Shown: positions 51,806 to 61,811 of the stretch, piece after piece | How the letters are laid out: each line of letters opens with the position of its first letter | How positions within the stretch are numbered: the first letter of the stretch is position 1 | NCBI RefSeq assembly: GCF_001279585.1 | Contig: NZ_LGEC01000114.1 | Location: 372,001-436,000 of the forward strand | Reading direction: 5' to 3' | Origin: Nocardiopsis sp. NRRL B-16309 | Lineage (GTDB): Bacteria > Actinomycetota > Actinomycetes > Streptosporangiales > Streptosporangiaceae | Length of the DNA stretch: 64,000 bases | Translations under genes and position numbers: made by a program | Notes under the pieces: generated by a model | What the model was told of the DNA's origin: nothing | Seen by the model: only the letters and a program-made list of their open reading frames with translations | The model's database searches: none

Positions 51806-52669
51806 ATGAACGAGAAGAAGAAGGAACGACCCAGGTCCCCGGTCGGAGCGCACGTCCCGGTCGCGGGCGGCATGGCCACCAAGGGACTGGCCTACACCGA
51901 GGAGATCGGCGCCGAGACGGTGCAGGTCTTCGTGTCCAACCCGCGCGGGTGGGCCACCAAGGAGGGCGACCCCGACCAGGACGCCCGCATGCGCGAACGC
52001 ACGGACCTGCCGCTGTTCGTGCACTCGGCCTACCTCATCAACCTGGGCGCCCCCAACGAGGAGACGGCGGAGAAGTCCCTGCAGTCGCTGGAGCACGCCC
52101 TGGTACGCGGCGGCGAGATCAACGCGCGCGGTGTGGTCGTGCACACCGGGTCGGCGGTCTCCGGCGGCCGCGAGGCCGGGCTGGAGCGGATGCGCGATCG
52201 GCTGCTGCCCCTGGTGAAGCGGCTGGGCACGGACGTTCCGCCCGTCCTGCTGGAGCCGATGGCGGGCCAGGGCCAGGTGCTGTGCGCGACCGTCGACGAC
52301 CTCGTCCCCTACCTGGAGGCCCTGGACTGGCACTCGAACGTGGGCGTGTGCCTGGACACCGCGCACCTGTTCGCGGCCGGACACGACATCTCCACCGTCG
52401 AGGGCATGCGCGAGACGCTGGACGCGTTCGGCGAGAAGGTGGGTGCCGACCGGCTGCACCTGATCCACGCCAACGACTCCAAGTTCCCGTGCGACAGCAA
52501 GAAGGACCGGCACGAGAACATCGGCAAGGGCTGTATCGGCGCCGAGCCGTTCGGCGAGCTGTTCCGGCACCCGGTCTCCGCCGGAGTGCCGATCGTCCTG
52601 GAGACGCCGGGACCCGAGGGTCCGCACGGGGAGGACGTGGCCACGCTCAAGGAGCTGCGCGGGGACTGA
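51806..52669 (+). CDS. nfo: Endonuclease IV (AP endonuclease)
   Basis: The 287-residue TIM-barrel enzyme has GAHVPVAGGM near the N-terminus, metal-binding motifs PLFVHSAYLINLG, VGVCLDTAHLFAAGHD and LIHANDSKFPCDSKKDRHEN, then IVLETPGPEG. It cleaves DNA at abasic sites using a trinuclear zinc centre during base excision repair. Length is typical. ATG at 51806; the ribosome-binding site is weak. Confidence 0.92.
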   Translation: MNEKKKERPRSPVGAHVPVAGGMATKGLAYTEEIGAETVQVFVSNPRGWATKEGDPDQDARMRERTDLPLFVHSAYLINLGAPNEETAEKSLQSLEHALVRGGEINARGVVVHTGSAVSGGREAGLERMRDRLLPLVKRLGTDVPPVLLEPMAGQGQVLCATVDDLVPYLEALDWHSNVGVCLDTAHLFAAGHDISTVEGMRETLDAFGEKVGADRLHLIHANDSKFPCDSKKDRHENIGKGCIGAEPFGELFRHPVSAGVPIVLETPGPEGPHGEDVATLKELRGD

Positions 52670-52724
52670 CGTCCCGCTCGGGGCGACTCGACGTGCCCGG
52701 AAAGGGGCGGCCCGGGCCCGGCCC

Positions 52725-52970
52725 CTACCGGCCCGGCTCCCCGCCGGGGTCGTCGGGATGGTCGGCGGTGGCGCCCGCCGTCCCGTCGCCCCCGGCGGCG
52801 CCGCGCGCCCAGGCCCGCGCCTCGTCCAGGTCCGGAAAGAGCGCGGTCTGCAGTTGCACGCTCTCGGTGCCGGGGTGGGACTCGGGCGTGCGCCCGATGT
52901 AGCGCTCCGACATCGCCCGGACGACCTCCATGAGCTCCAGACGGAACTCCGCGGCCTCCTCCGCCGTCAT
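52725..52970 (-). CDS. Hypothetical protein (81 aa)
   Basis: MTAEEAAEFRLELMEVVRAM, then LFPDLDEARAWARGAAGGDG. Helical start and a disordered glycine-rich end. No domain recognised. GGAGG lies before the ATG on the minus strand. Confidence 0.6.
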   Translation of the reverse strand: MTAEEAAEFRLELMEVVRAMSERYIGRTPESHPGTESVQLQTALFPDLDEARAWARGAAGGDGTAGATADHPDDPGGEPGR

Positions 52971-53148
52971 CCGCAGGAGGGCGCGGGAGTCACCCGCGGC
53001 CGAATCCTTGTCGCTCGCCCGTGATCACACCGCGTCACGCCGACCGCGATCCGGAAGCCGAGCAAGATTCCGGTCGACCGGCCCATGAGTGACAATGGGA
53101 TCCAGCCCACGGCTGGGCGCGTGGGGGGACTAGGAAGGGAGCCACCCG

Positions 53149-53502
53149 ATGGATCCGGTGTCATTGGTACTCGGCGCGGCCATCGCACTCGGCGGATTCG
53201 CCTTCGGCCGCCTCGCCACCAGGCGGCAGGCACGCGAGTCCCTCGAACGGCAGCGCCAGCAGGAGCGGGCCCGCGTCCTGCAGGGCGGGCAACAGCCGCC
53301 GCAGCCCCTGTGCGGCTGCGGGCACCACCTGGTCTTCCACGACAAAGAGACCAAGAAGTGCCAGACCCAGGTGGTCATCCCCGGCCGCTGGACGGGACAG
53401 CCCAGCTCCACCTACCGCCAGTGCATGTGCCAGGGCTACCGCGGCCCCATCCCGCTGGACGAGTACTACGCTCCCGACCTGGCCGAGGGCAACAACCCCT
53501 GA
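53149..53502 (+). CDS. Hypothetical protein with N-terminal hydrophobic segment and Cys/His motif (117 aa)
   Basis: MDPVSLVLGAAIALGGFAFG could be a membrane anchor. A charged helix and a Cys/His cluster follow (LCGCGHHLVFHDKETKKCQT, YRQCMCQGYRG) that may bind metal. GGAAGGGAG precedes the ATG. Function unknown. Confidence 0.7.
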   Translation: MDPVSLVLGAAIALGGFAFGRLATRRQARESLERQRQQERARVLQGGQQPPQPLCGCGHHLVFHDKETKKCQTQVVIPGRWTGQPSSTYRQCMCQGYRGPIPLDEYYAPDLAEGNNP

Positions 53503-53931
53503 CGCCCGGGCCCGGCACCGCGCCGCGCCGGGGACCCGCGCGGCTCCGGTCCCCGGGCCGCCGCCGACCGCTTCCGGCCCCGACCTCACTCCCCGTGACG
53601 ACGCCCGCCCCGAACGACGCCCGACCGCAAAGACGCGCCCCGCCCCGGCCGCCCGCGCGCCCGGTTCTCGGCGTCCCGACCGCGCGACCCGCCCACCTCC
53701 GCACCCGGGACGCGTTCACGCCCCCGGTGCGGGACCCTGGGACACGGGGACGGACGGGCCATCCCACCGGCCCCAGGACCCGACCAGACACGGGGCACGG
53801 GGGCGACCGGGTCATCCCACCGCACCCCAGGACCCCACCAGACGCCGGACACGAGGACCGCGGGGATGACATTGTCACCGCCCGGCACGAGAATGTCCCC
53901 GCACCGACAGCCAGAGAGTGGACTCTAACCA
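53503..53931. other. Intergenic region upstream of tex
   Basis: 429 bp with no supported gene. It contains two imperfect ~44-bp direct repeats (about 53761-53804 and 53814-53857). The promoter of tex should be near the 3' part. Confidence 0.4.
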
Positions 53932-56337
53932 GTGACGACCCCTGCGACACCCACGATCGACCAGCGCATCGCCGAGGAACTCGGTGTGGGCGCGCACCAG
54001 GTCCGCGCCGCCGTCGACCTCCTCGACGGCGGGTCGACCGTGCCCTTCATCGCCCGGTACCGCAAGGAGGCGACCGGAACGCTCGACGACGCCCAGCTGC
54101 GCGCGCTGGAGGAACGCCTGCGCTACCTGCGCGAACTGAGCGAGCGCCGGGCCGCGATCCTGGAGTCGATCAGCTCCCAGGGCAAACTGGACGCCGAGCT
54201 GAAGGCGCGCATCAACGCCGCCGACTCCAAGGCCCGTCTGGAGGACATCTACCTCCCCTACAAGCCCAAGCGGCGCACCAAGGCCCAGATCGCGCGCGAG
54301 GCGGGTCTGGAACCCCTGGCCGACGCACTCTTCGACGACCCCGGCCAGGACCCCCAGGAGACCGCCGCCGCCTACGTCGACGCCGACAGGGGCGTGGCCG
54401 ACGCCAAGGCCGCCCTGGACGGCGCCCGCTCCATCCTCGTGGAGCGCTTCGCCGAGGACGCCGACCTCACCGGCCACCTGCGCGAGCGCCTGTGGGAGAA
54501 GGGGCGCCTGGGATCCACGGTCCGCGAGGGCAAGGAGGAGGCCGGAGCCAAGTTCGCCGACTACTTCTCGTTCTCCGAGCCCCTCACCGCGCTCCCCTCC
54601 CACCGCGTCCTGGCCATGTACCGGGGCGAGAAGGAGGAGGTCCTCACCCTCAACCTGGAGCCCGAGGAGCCGCCCGCCGACCTGCCCGACGGCACCACTC
54701 CCCGCAGTTCATACGAGAACGCCATCGCCGCGCACTTCGGCATCGTCGACCGCGGGCGCCCGGCCGACCGCTGGCTCCAGGACACCGTGCGCTGGGCCTG
54801 GCGCACCCGCATCCTCGTGCGCCTGGACATCGACGTGCGCATGCGCCTGTGGCAGCAGGCCGAGGACGACGGCGTCAACGTCTTCGCCGCCAACCTGCGC
54901 GACCTGCTCCTGGCCGCGCCCGCCGGCAGCCGCGCGACACTGGGCCTGGACCCGGGCCTGCGCACGGGCGTGAAGGTCGCCGTGACCGACCGCACCGGCA
55001 AGGTCGTGTCCACCGACACGATCTACCCGCACGCGCCGCGCCGCGACTGGGACGGCTCGATCGACCGGCTCGCCAAGCTCTGCGCCGCCCACGAGGTCGA
55101 ACTCGTCGCCATCGGCAACGGCACCGCCTCCCGCGAGACCGATCGCCTGGCCGCCGACCTCCTCCAGCGCCACCCCGAGCTCAAGCTCACCAAGGTGATG
55201 GTCTCCGAGGCCGGCGCGTCGGTGTACTCGGCCTCCGCCTACGCCTCGGAGGAACTGCCCGACCTGGACGTGTCCCTGCGCGGCGCGGCCTCCATCGCCC
55301 GCCGCCTGCAGGACCCGCTCGCCGAGCTGGTCAAGATCGACCCCAAGTCGATCGGCGTGGGCCAGTACCAGCACGACCTCGCCGAGGCCAAGCTGTCGCG
55401 CTCCCTGGACGCCGTGGTCGAGGACTGTGTGAACGGCGTGGGCGTGGACGTCAACACCGCCTCGGTGCCGCTGCTGACCCGGGTGTCTGGCGTGACCTCC
55501 ACGCTGGCCCGCAACATCGTCGCGCACCGCGACGCCAACGGCCCCTTCCGCACCCGCGAGGCACTGCGCTCGGTCCCCCGCCTGGGCCCCAAGGCGTTCG
55601 AGCAGTGTGCCGGGTTCCTGCGCGTCAACGGCGGCGACGACCCCCTGGACGCGTCAGCCGTCCACCCGGAGGCCTACCCCGTCGTCCGCCGGATCCTGGC
55701 GCGGGTCGGTACCGACCTGCCGTCGCTGATCGGCGACAAGGCGGCCCTGTCCGCGATCCGCCCACAGGACTTCGTCGACGACACGTTCGGTCTGCCGACG
55801 GTCACCGACATCCTCGCCGAACTCGACAAGCCCGGCCGCGACCCGCGCCCGGCCTTCACCACCGCCACCTTCAAGGAGGGCGTGGAGAAGCTGGACGACC
55901 TGGACCCGGGGATGATCCTGGAGGGCGTGGTCACCAACGTCGCCGCCTTCGGCGCGTTCGTGGACGTGGGCGTGCACCAGGACGGGCTCGTGCACGTCTC
56001 GGCGCTGTCCCACGACTTCGTCAAGGACCCGCGCGACGTGGTCAAGTCCGGCGACATCGTCAAGGTCAAGGTGCAGGAGGTCGACACGGCCCGCAAGCGC
56101 ATCTCGCTGACCATGCGCCTGGACGACGAGGCCCCCTCCGGCGAGGACCGGCGCGGCGGCGGCCGCGGCGACGGGGGTGGCAAGGGCCGCCCTCAGGGCA
56201 AGGGCAAGGGCAAGGGCAAGGGCGGCCAGGGCCAGGGGAGCAACCGCGGCGGACGCGGCGGCCAGGGCGGGGGCCGCGACGCGGCGCCCTCGGGCGCGAT
56301 GGCCGACGCGCTGCGCCGCGCGGGCCTGGGCCGCTAG
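53932..56337 (+). CDS. tex: Tex family RNA-binding transcription accessory protein
   Basis: The 801-residue protein has a Tex N-terminal helical domain (GGSTVPFIARYRKEATGTLD), an RNase H-like YqgF domain near 330-450 (LGLDPGLRTGVKVAVTD), helix-hairpin-helix repeats near 500-570 (RVSGVTSTLARNIVAHRDAN, GPKAFEQCAGFLRV) and an S1 domain near 660-730 (GMILEGVVTNVAAFGAFVDV). The last ~65 residues are a G/K/R/Q-rich tail. Tex binds nucleic acid and affects transcription and rescue of RNA polymerase. GTG start at 53932. Confidence 0.95.
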   Translation: MTTPATPTIDQRIAEELGVGAHQVRAAVDLLDGGSTVPFIARYRKEATGTLDDAQLRALEERLRYLRELSERRAAILESISSQGKLDAELKARINAADSKARLEDIYLPYKPKRRTKAQIAREAGLEPLADALFDDPGQDPQETAAAYVDADRGVADAKAALDGARSILVERFAEDADLTGHLRERLWEKGRLGSTVREGKEEAGAKFADYFSFSEPLTALPSHRVLAMYRGEKEEVLTLNLEPEEPPADLPDGTTPRSSYENAIAAHFGIVDRGRPADRWLQDTVRWAWRTRILVRLDIDVRMRLWQQAEDDGVNVFAANLRDLLLAAPAGSRATLGLDPGLRTGVKVAVTDRTGKVVSTDTIYPHAPRRDWDGSIDRLAKLCAAHEVELVAIGNGTASRETDRLAADLLQRHPELKLTKVMVSEAGASVYSASAYASEELPDLDVSLRGAASIARRLQDPLAELVKIDPKSIGVGQYQHDLAEAKLSRSLDAVVEDCVNGVGVDVNTASVPLLTRVSGVTSTLARNIVAHRDANGPFRTREALRSVPRLGPKAFEQCAGFLRVNGGDDPLDASAVHPEAYPVVRRILARVGTDLPSLIGDKAALSAIRPQDFVDDTFGLPTVTDILAELDKPGRDPRPAFTTATFKEGVEKLDDLDPGMILEGVVTNVAAFGAFVDVGVHQDGLVHVSALSHDFVKDPRDVVKSGDIVKVKVQEVDTARKRISLTMRLDDEAPSGEDRRGGGRGDGGGKGRPQGKGKGKGKGGQGQGSNRGGRGGQGGGRDAAPSGAMADALRRAGLGR

Positions 56338-56537
56338 ACGACCGCGACCACGGTCGCGTTCACGGCCGTGACCGCTGAGGCGGCCGGGACCACGGTGTCT
56401 CGGCCGCCGGACCCCGGCACGGATCCGGATCCGGTCCGCCCGTGCGGCGACCGCCCTCACGAGACGCGCCGGGCGGCCCGGACACAGCCCGGTGCGCCCA
56501 CGCGCCCCGACCACGACCGCCAGCCCGCCCGTGCGCC

Positions 56538-58565
56538 TCAGACGCAGTCGCGCGGGATCACCGACGTGTAGATCTTCGTCGCCACGCGCCGCTCGCCCTC
56601 ATAGGCGTCGATCGTCGCGTGCAGGTGGAAGTCGGTGGCCGTCGATGTCAGCACCGTGCGCGTGGTCGTGCTCACCGACCAGTCCCCGCGGGCGAACCCC
56701 ATGTTCCACACGGTCTCGCCCCGCACCGAGTCGTAGTCGTTGCCGACCCAGCTGTAGTCCTCCTCCGCCCGCCGGGTCACCTCCAGTCCGATGTCGTCGA
56801 AGGACACCGTCCCCAGGTCCTTGACCACGTTCAGCGACGCCTTGTACCGCACCAGGTCGTGGGACAGGTCCCAGCGCTGCTCGCCCGGCTCGATCTGGGT
56901 GGTCGGGATCGGGGCCGTGCCCTCGGGCTCCCCGAAAGGCTCCGGGACCCCGTCGTCGGCCTCCGCCGGACGCACCGGGAGCCGGACGCGGGTGTGCTCC
57001 CCCGGGTACACCGCCAGCGTGACCGGCTCTGGAGAGGGCCAGGCCAGCGGCCAGTAGGAGGTCGACACCGCGATCCGCATCCGGTTCCCGGCCGGGAACG
57101 CCTGGGCCACGCCGTTCAGCGGCACCGACACCCGGTACCTGCGTCCCGGCTCCAACCGCTCCGGCGCCTCGTGCCCCCGGGCGTGGGTGAGGTTGAGCAG
57201 CCCGTAGGTCACCCGGGTGGCCTCCCCCTGGGGCGTGACGTCGCACAGGCGCACCGCGATCATCGCCACCGGACGGTCCACCGACAGCTCCAGGTCGACC
57301 ATCACCGATCCCAGGATCTCCACCCGCTCGGGCAGCGGCCTGCTGTCGAAGACCATCGACCCGCCGTCGTCCTCGCGCTGGTCGTAGGGCAGGTCGGGCG
57401 GCGCGTTGTAGGAGCACCACTTGCCGGCGTGCTGCCCGGTCGACAACGGGGAGGTCAGGGTCGACACCGACTCGGGCTGCGGCGACTCCCCCTCCCCCAG
57501 TACCCGCCCGCTCCCCATGGCGCGGGAGACCTCGATCAGGTCCGGCGAGGGCCACCGCCGCGCGCTGACCCAGCGGCCCGGCCGTTTCTCGTAGGCGGTG
57601 GACGGCGTCACGCTCTCCTGCATCCACGCCCGAAGCGCGGGCGCTTCCATCACGCCGTTGTCCACCCCCTTGAGCCAGTGGTCCCACCAGCGCACCATCT
57701 CCTGCAGGAAGCCGATGGCGGGCCCCGGCTGCCCCAGGTGGGGGTACTTGTGCGACCACGGGCCCAGCAGGCCCAGGCAGGGCGACCGCAGCCGTGCCAG
57801 CAGGCGGAAGACGCTGTTGGAGTACCCGTCGGCCCACCCGCTGACCGCCATCACCGGGACCTCGACGGCGTCGAGGTCCTCGGCGACCGAACCGTGCTTC
57901 CAGTACTCGTCCCGGTGCTGGTGGCGCAGCCACGTGTCGAGCCACAGCCCGCTGCCCTCCAACCGCTCGTGCCACATCTTGCGCCACTTGCCCCCCACGA
58001 GTTCGGGGTCGGGCGGGCAGGAGTTGTAGGCGAACATCGTCGAGGCCCAGGACAGGTTGTCCCCGAGCAGGCACCCGCCCATGTAGTGCACGTCGTCGCT
58101 GTAGCGGTCGTCCGTCGAACACGCCGAGACGATCGCGCGCAGGCTCTCCGGCCGCCGCGCGGCCACCTGCAGGGCGTTGAACCCGCCCCAGGAGATCCCC
58201 ATCATCCCGGTGCGGCCGTCGCACCAGGGCTGTTCCGCCAGCCAGGCCAGCACCTCCTCGGCGTCCAGCAGTTCGCGCTCCAGGTACTCGTCGGTGAGCA
58301 CGCCCTCGGAGTCGCCGCTGCCCCGCAGGTCCACCCGTGCGCACGCGTACCCGTGTCCGGCCATGTAGGGGTGGTGGACCGAGTCGCGCTGGGCGGTCAG
58401 GTCCCGGCGGCGGTAGGGGATGAACTCCAGCACGGCGGGCACGGGGCGGTCGTCGCTGTCCACGGGCCGCCAGATCCGCGCGGCGAGCCGGACACCGTCG
58501 CTGATGGGGATCTGGACGTACTCGTCCTCGCGGACGTCGTTGGGCAGGTCGGTGACGGTTCGCAT
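56538..58565 (-). CDS. CocE/NonD hydrolase, X-Pro dipeptidyl-peptidase family
   Basis: The 675-residue protein has an alpha/beta-hydrolase domain with nucleophile Ser in GMMGISWGGFNALQVA, Asp region in VSGWADGYSN and His in PWSHKYPHLG. A C-terminal jelly-roll X-Pro DPP domain follows (YTSVI near the end). Members remove X-Pro dipeptides or hydrolyse esters such as cocaine. No signal peptide. ATG at 58565; the ATP-grasp gene ends 16 bp upstream, so both form an operon. Confidence 0.9.
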   Translation of the reverse strand: MRTVTDLPNDVREDEYVQIPISDGVRLAARIWRPVDSDDRPVPAVLEFIPYRRRDLTAQRDSVHHPYMAGHGYACARVDLRGSGDSEGVLTDEYLERELLDAEEVLAWLAEQPWCDGRTGMMGISWGGFNALQVAARRPESLRAIVSACSTDDRYSDDVHYMGGCLLGDNLSWASTMFAYNSCPPDPELVGGKWRKMWHERLEGSGLWLDTWLRHQHRDEYWKHGSVAEDLDAVEVPVMAVSGWADGYSNSVFRLLARLRSPCLGLLGPWSHKYPHLGQPGPAIGFLQEMVRWWDHWLKGVDNGVMEAPALRAWMQESVTPSTAYEKRPGRWVSARRWPSPDLIEVSRAMGSGRVLGEGESPQPESVSTLTSPLSTGQHAGKWCSYNAPPDLPYDQREDDGGSMVFDSRPLPERVEILGSVMVDLELSVDRPVAMIAVRLCDVTPQGEATRVTYGLLNLTHARGHEAPERLEPGRRYRVSVPLNGVAQAFPAGNRMRIAVSTSYWPLAWPSPEPVTLAVYPGEHTRVRLPVRPAEADDGVPEPFGEPEGTAPIPTTQIEPGEQRWDLSHDLVRYKASLNVVKDLGTVSFDDIGLEVTRRAEEDYSWVGNDYDSVRGETVWNMGFARGDWSVSTTTRTVLTSTATDFHLHATIDAYEGERRVATKIYTSVIPRDCV

Positions 58566-58581
58566 CGCGTCCGGTCCCTCC

Positions 58582-59871
58582 TCACTCTCGCGCCCGGTCG
58601 TCGGCACCGCGGATCGTGAAGGGGAGCTCCCCCGCACACTCGCGGTACCTGCGCTCGCACTCGTCGATGTCCCGGGCTCCCACGATCACGTGGGCCAGTT
58701 CGAAGCTGTAGCTGTCCTGGATGGGCAGGTCCGAGAGCCAATCGCCCTCCTCCGCCACCACGTCCACCCAGGCGTCGGGTGCCCGTGCCCGCGCGCGGGC
58801 CACGTCCCGCTCCGTGGGCGCGCGCTCCACGAAGCCGTCGCCGAAGCGGCGCATGAACCACTTGGCGGCCACCTCGTACTCCCCGCCGCGCACCACCTCG
58901 GGCTCCTGCCCCAGGGCCAGGCGCAGGCAGATCTCGTGGTTGGAGACCCCGTTCACGAGTTCGAGCATGCGCGCGTGCGACTGGGAGTGCCGCGGGTTGA
59001 TCTCCACGAGCGTGATGGCGCCGCTCTCCGGCTCGTGGAAGTACTCGATGTTGAACGTGGTGTCATTGAGCCCGACCCGCGCGATGACGCGCTCGCTCAG
59101 GTCGGTCAGGCGCTCCTGGGCCTCCTCGGACACGCGCGAGGGGTACTCGTAGCGCAGGAAGCTCGACGTGCCGGGGTAGTTCGGGGAGTCGATGATCGCG
59201 TACACGTGGGGAGTCCCGTCGCGGACGTAGCCCTCCACGGTGAGCTGGTCGCCGACGGCCTCCTCCTCGGCCAGCGCGGCGGTGCCCCCCGCCTCCTCGA
59301 CGTCCCGCGGCAGCCTGATCCGGTCCATCGCCCACTGGAAGGCGTCGCCGATCCGCCCGGCGCCCTCCCTGATCTCGCCCATGGCCTCCGCGAACCCGGC
59401 GTCGTCGGTGACCCGGAAGGCCAGCTCGGAGGAGAAGGACTTCACTGGCTTGACCCAGAGCGGGTAGGACAGGTCCGCCGGTTTGGCGGTCTCGTCCAGA
59501 TCGACCTCGGCGAAGCGCGGCACGGCCTCGGGGATGACCGCGCGCTGCTCCAGGCGGCTCCAGTACTTGTGCTCGCACCGCACGACCGACTCCAGGGACG
59601 TGGAGCGCAGGCCGCGCGGCGCGCACAGCAGCGGCACCAGCGAGCTCACCGGGAAGTCCCAGTAGCCGATGACGGCGTCGACCGTCCCCTCGAAGGAGTC
59701 CAGGCGCCGCTCCGCCAGCGCGAGCAGGGCGGGCATGTCCACCTCGTGCTCCTGGCCGAGCTCCTCCCAGCCGAGCAGCGGCCGGAAGCGGTAGCCGTCG
59801 GCACCGGGCAGGGACTCCAGCACGTCGAGGTTCTGCTCGTCCAGGCCCAGGACGAACACGTTCCTGGTCAT
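58582..59871 (-). CDS. ATP-grasp ligase
   Basis: The 429-residue protein shows the ATP-grasp pattern: WVKPVKSFSSELAFRV (ATP-binding Lys), LTVEGYVRDGTPHVYAIID and a metal site in FNIEYFHEPESGAITLVEIN, then PRHSQSHARMLELVNGV. These enzymes couple a carboxylate to an amine or thiol via an acyl-phosphate. Substrate unknown. Operon with a dipeptidyl-peptidase suggests peptide or amino-acid-derivative metabolism. ATG at 59871 with GGAGG upstream. Confidence 0.87.
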   Translation of the reverse strand: MTRNVFVLGLDEQNLDVLESLPGADGYRFRPLLGWEELGQEHEVDMPALLALAERRLDSFEGTVDAVIGYWDFPVSSLVPLLCAPRGLRSTSLESVVRCEHKYWSRLEQRAVIPEAVPRFAEVDLDETAKPADLSYPLWVKPVKSFSSELAFRVTDDAGFAEAMGEIREGAGRIGDAFQWAMDRIRLPRDVEEAGGTAALAEEEAVGDQLTVEGYVRDGTPHVYAIIDSPNYPGTSSFLRYEYPSRVSEEAQERLTDLSERVIARVGLNDTTFNIEYFHEPESGAITLVEINPRHSQSHARMLELVNGVSNHEICLRLALGQEPEVVRGGEYEVAAKWFMRRFGDGFVERAPTERDVARARARAPDAWVDVVAEEGDWLSDLPIQDSYSFELAHVIVGARDIDECERRYRECAGELPFTIRGADDRARE

Positions 59872-60033
59872 CGCACACCTCCGACAGGGGGCTGTCGTCG
59901 GCGGCCGCGCCCGGCGGACGCGCGGGTCACCGGGCGCCGACCGGTCCGGCCCCCTATCTGAGACGGTGCCCAGTGAGTCGGTCCCGCCCTCATGCTCGCG
60001 GGGAATTCCCCAGGTTTTACCGCGGGATGACCG

Positions 60034-60132
60034 CCCCGGGTCGCGAAGCCCAGGGCCGCACCGACCCGGGCCGCGAGGCCGGGGGCGCGAGGCCGGGGGG
60101 CGCGAAACCCCGGGCCGCGAGGCCCGGGGCCG
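60034..60132. repeat. GC-rich imperfect tandem repeat
   Basis: Variants of GGGCCGCGAGGCC recur five times. They can form alternative hairpins downstream of the carboxylesterase gene and may act as its terminator. Confidence 0.55.
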
Positions 60133-60145
60133 TCACCACGACCGG

Positions 60146-61645
60146 TCACCGGGGCGAGAACGCCGCCTCGGCCCACAGGTCGCGCAGCGGGGACTCGTCC
60201 GTGGCGTGCAGTTCGTCGACGGTGTCCCACACCTTGACCGCGGTGGCCTCTCGCGTCACCGCGGGCCAGCCCGGGTCGCCCGAGGCGGCGAAGTCCCGCC
60301 AGGCGGCGACCATCCGGTCCGAGAGCCGTCGGTGCCCGGGCTCGGGCGGTCCGTCCAGCAGGAACCGGCCGAAGTCGGTGTCCAGGTTCCCGAACGCGAA
60401 CGGCAGGTCCAGGGCGTGGCAGGCGCCCAGGCTCCCGCCCATCGCCGGGCTGCGGAAGCCGAGCCGGAAGAAGTGCGCCCGGCCGCCCGCCGCCGCGTGC
60501 GCCTCGGCCAGGACCACCGTGTACTGGGCGAACAGCGCGTCGCCCATGATGGCGCTGTACAGGTCGCGGGGCTCGGCGTCGGGTCGGACCCGGCGGTAGC
60601 GGGCCAACGCGTCCGGCGGCAGGCCCACCTGCGCGGCCGTGGCCTCCAGAGCGGCGTCGCCGTCGATCTCCACGCTCTGGCCGAGCTCGGTGAACAGGCG
60701 GTACTCGTCGGCGTTGTGCCCGAGCAGCACGTCGATGCCGGCGGCGCCACCCTTGGCCACCGCCTCCAGCGGCGGCTCGGGCAGCTCCGGCCCGCCGACC
60801 ACCGGGGCGTAGCAGGTGAACGGCTTGACCTTCACCCCCGGTCCGCGCGGGGGCGCGGCCAGGACGGCGTCGGTGGCCTCCAGCAGGCGCTGGGGCGGCA
60901 GCTCCGCCAGCGCGTCGGCGTCCAGCGGGACGCCGGCGGCCTCGGCGACGCGCTCCGACACGCGCCGCGCGGTCTCCACGGACAGGTGGTCCGCGGGCAC
61001 GCTGTGCGCGATGACGCGGCGGAAGAGGCCCTTGGCGGCCGGGGAGGCCATGAGGCACAGCACCGATCCCGCCCCCGCCGACTCCCCGGCCACGGTGACG
61101 TTGCCGGGGTCGCCCCCGAAGGCGGCGATGTTGTCCCGCACCCAGCGCAGCGCGGCGGCCTGGTCGAGCAGGCCCCGGTTGTCGGGGCGTCCGGGCACGT
61201 GGCCGAAGCCCTCGAACCCCAGGCGGTAGTTGACGCTGACCACGACCAGGCCGCTCTCGGCGAGCCGGGTGCCGTCGTAGGTGGGCTCGGAGGCGGCCCC
61301 GACGATGTAGGCGCCGCCGTGGATCCACACGAGGACGGGGGCGCGGTCGCCCTCACGGGCGGCGGTCCACACGTTGAGCACCAGGCAGTCCAGCGGGGTG
61401 TCGGGGCTCCACGCGGCGGCGCCGATCATCTGGGCGCCCTGCGGCGCGGGCGGGCCGAAGTCCACGCACTCGCGCACGTCCGTCCAGGCCGGTGCGGGGG
61501 CCGGCGCGGCGAAGCGGTGGGGACCGAAGGGCGCGGCGGCGTAGGGGATGCCCCGGTAGGCGGTGACCGCACCGCTGTCCGAGCGCGAGGAGGCCACCCC
61601 GCGAATACTCCCGCCGGTGGTCGTCACGGTCTGTTCTGCGTCCAC
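60146..61645 (-). CDS. Type B carboxylesterase
   Basis: The 499-residue alpha/beta-hydrolase has LVWIHGGAY (oxyanion hole), FGGDPGNVTVAGESAGAGSV with nucleophile Ser, an acidic residue in LLGHNADEYRLF and His region HFFRLGF/SLGACHALDLPFAFGN. It hydrolyses carboxylic esters; substrate unknown. GTG start at 61645. A near-perfect operator-like palindrome lies 29 bp upstream. Confidence 0.9.
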   Translation of the reverse strand: MDAEQTVTTTGGSIRGVASSRSDSGAVTAYRGIPYAAAPFGPHRFAAPAPAPAWTDVRECVDFGPPAPQGAQMIGAAAWSPDTPLDCLVLNVWTAAREGDRAPVLVWIHGGAYIVGAASEPTYDGTRLAESGLVVVSVNYRLGFEGFGHVPGRPDNRGLLDQAAALRWVRDNIAAFGGDPGNVTVAGESAGAGSVLCLMASPAAKGLFRRVIAHSVPADHLSVETARRVSERVAEAAGVPLDADALAELPPQRLLEATDAVLAAPPRGPGVKVKPFTCYAPVVGGPELPEPPLEAVAKGGAAGIDVLLGHNADEYRLFTELGQSVEIDGDAALEATAAQVGLPPDALARYRRVRPDAEPRDLYSAIMGDALFAQYTVVLAEAHAAAGGRAHFFRLGFRSPAMGGSLGACHALDLPFAFGNLDTDFGRFLLDGPPEPGHRRLSDRMVAAWRDFAASGDPGWPAVTREATAVKVWDTVDELHATDESPLRDLWAEAAFSPR

Positions 61646-61673
61646 GAGTTCCTCCCAGGAGATCCGTGCCCCC

Positions 61674-61692
61674 TACCTAACAACGTTAGGTA
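61674..61692. promoter_or_regulatory. Operator-like palindrome upstream of the carboxylesterase
   Basis: TACCTAAC and GTTAGGTA are perfect inverted repeats separated by three bases. Size and symmetry fit a TetR- or MarR-type operator. Confidence 0.55.
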
Positions 61693-61791
61693 ACCCTGCG
61701 CAAGACCCGGAAGCGATCCCGCCCGGCGGCGGCGCGACCGCGCGCCCCTCCACCCTGGTGACCACGGGCCCGGTGCCGTACCATCCGGTAA

Positions 61792-61811
61792 CATACCACC
61801 CGGTCGGTATG
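61792..61811. promoter_or_regulatory. Operator-like palindrome upstream of the MDR oxidoreductase
   Basis: CATACC and GGTATG flank ACCCGGTC; ACCCGGTCGGTAT resembles TetR-family operators. It lies 29 bp before the start codon at 61840. Confidence 0.5.

Noticed and set aside
53761..53857. Two ~44-bp imperfect direct repeats upstream of tex
   Set aside because: Too diverged and too GC-simple to support a specific function.
53085..56378. A 1097-codon plus-strand frame overlapping tex
   Set aside because: It is an out-of-frame shadow of tex, which has full domain support in its own frame.
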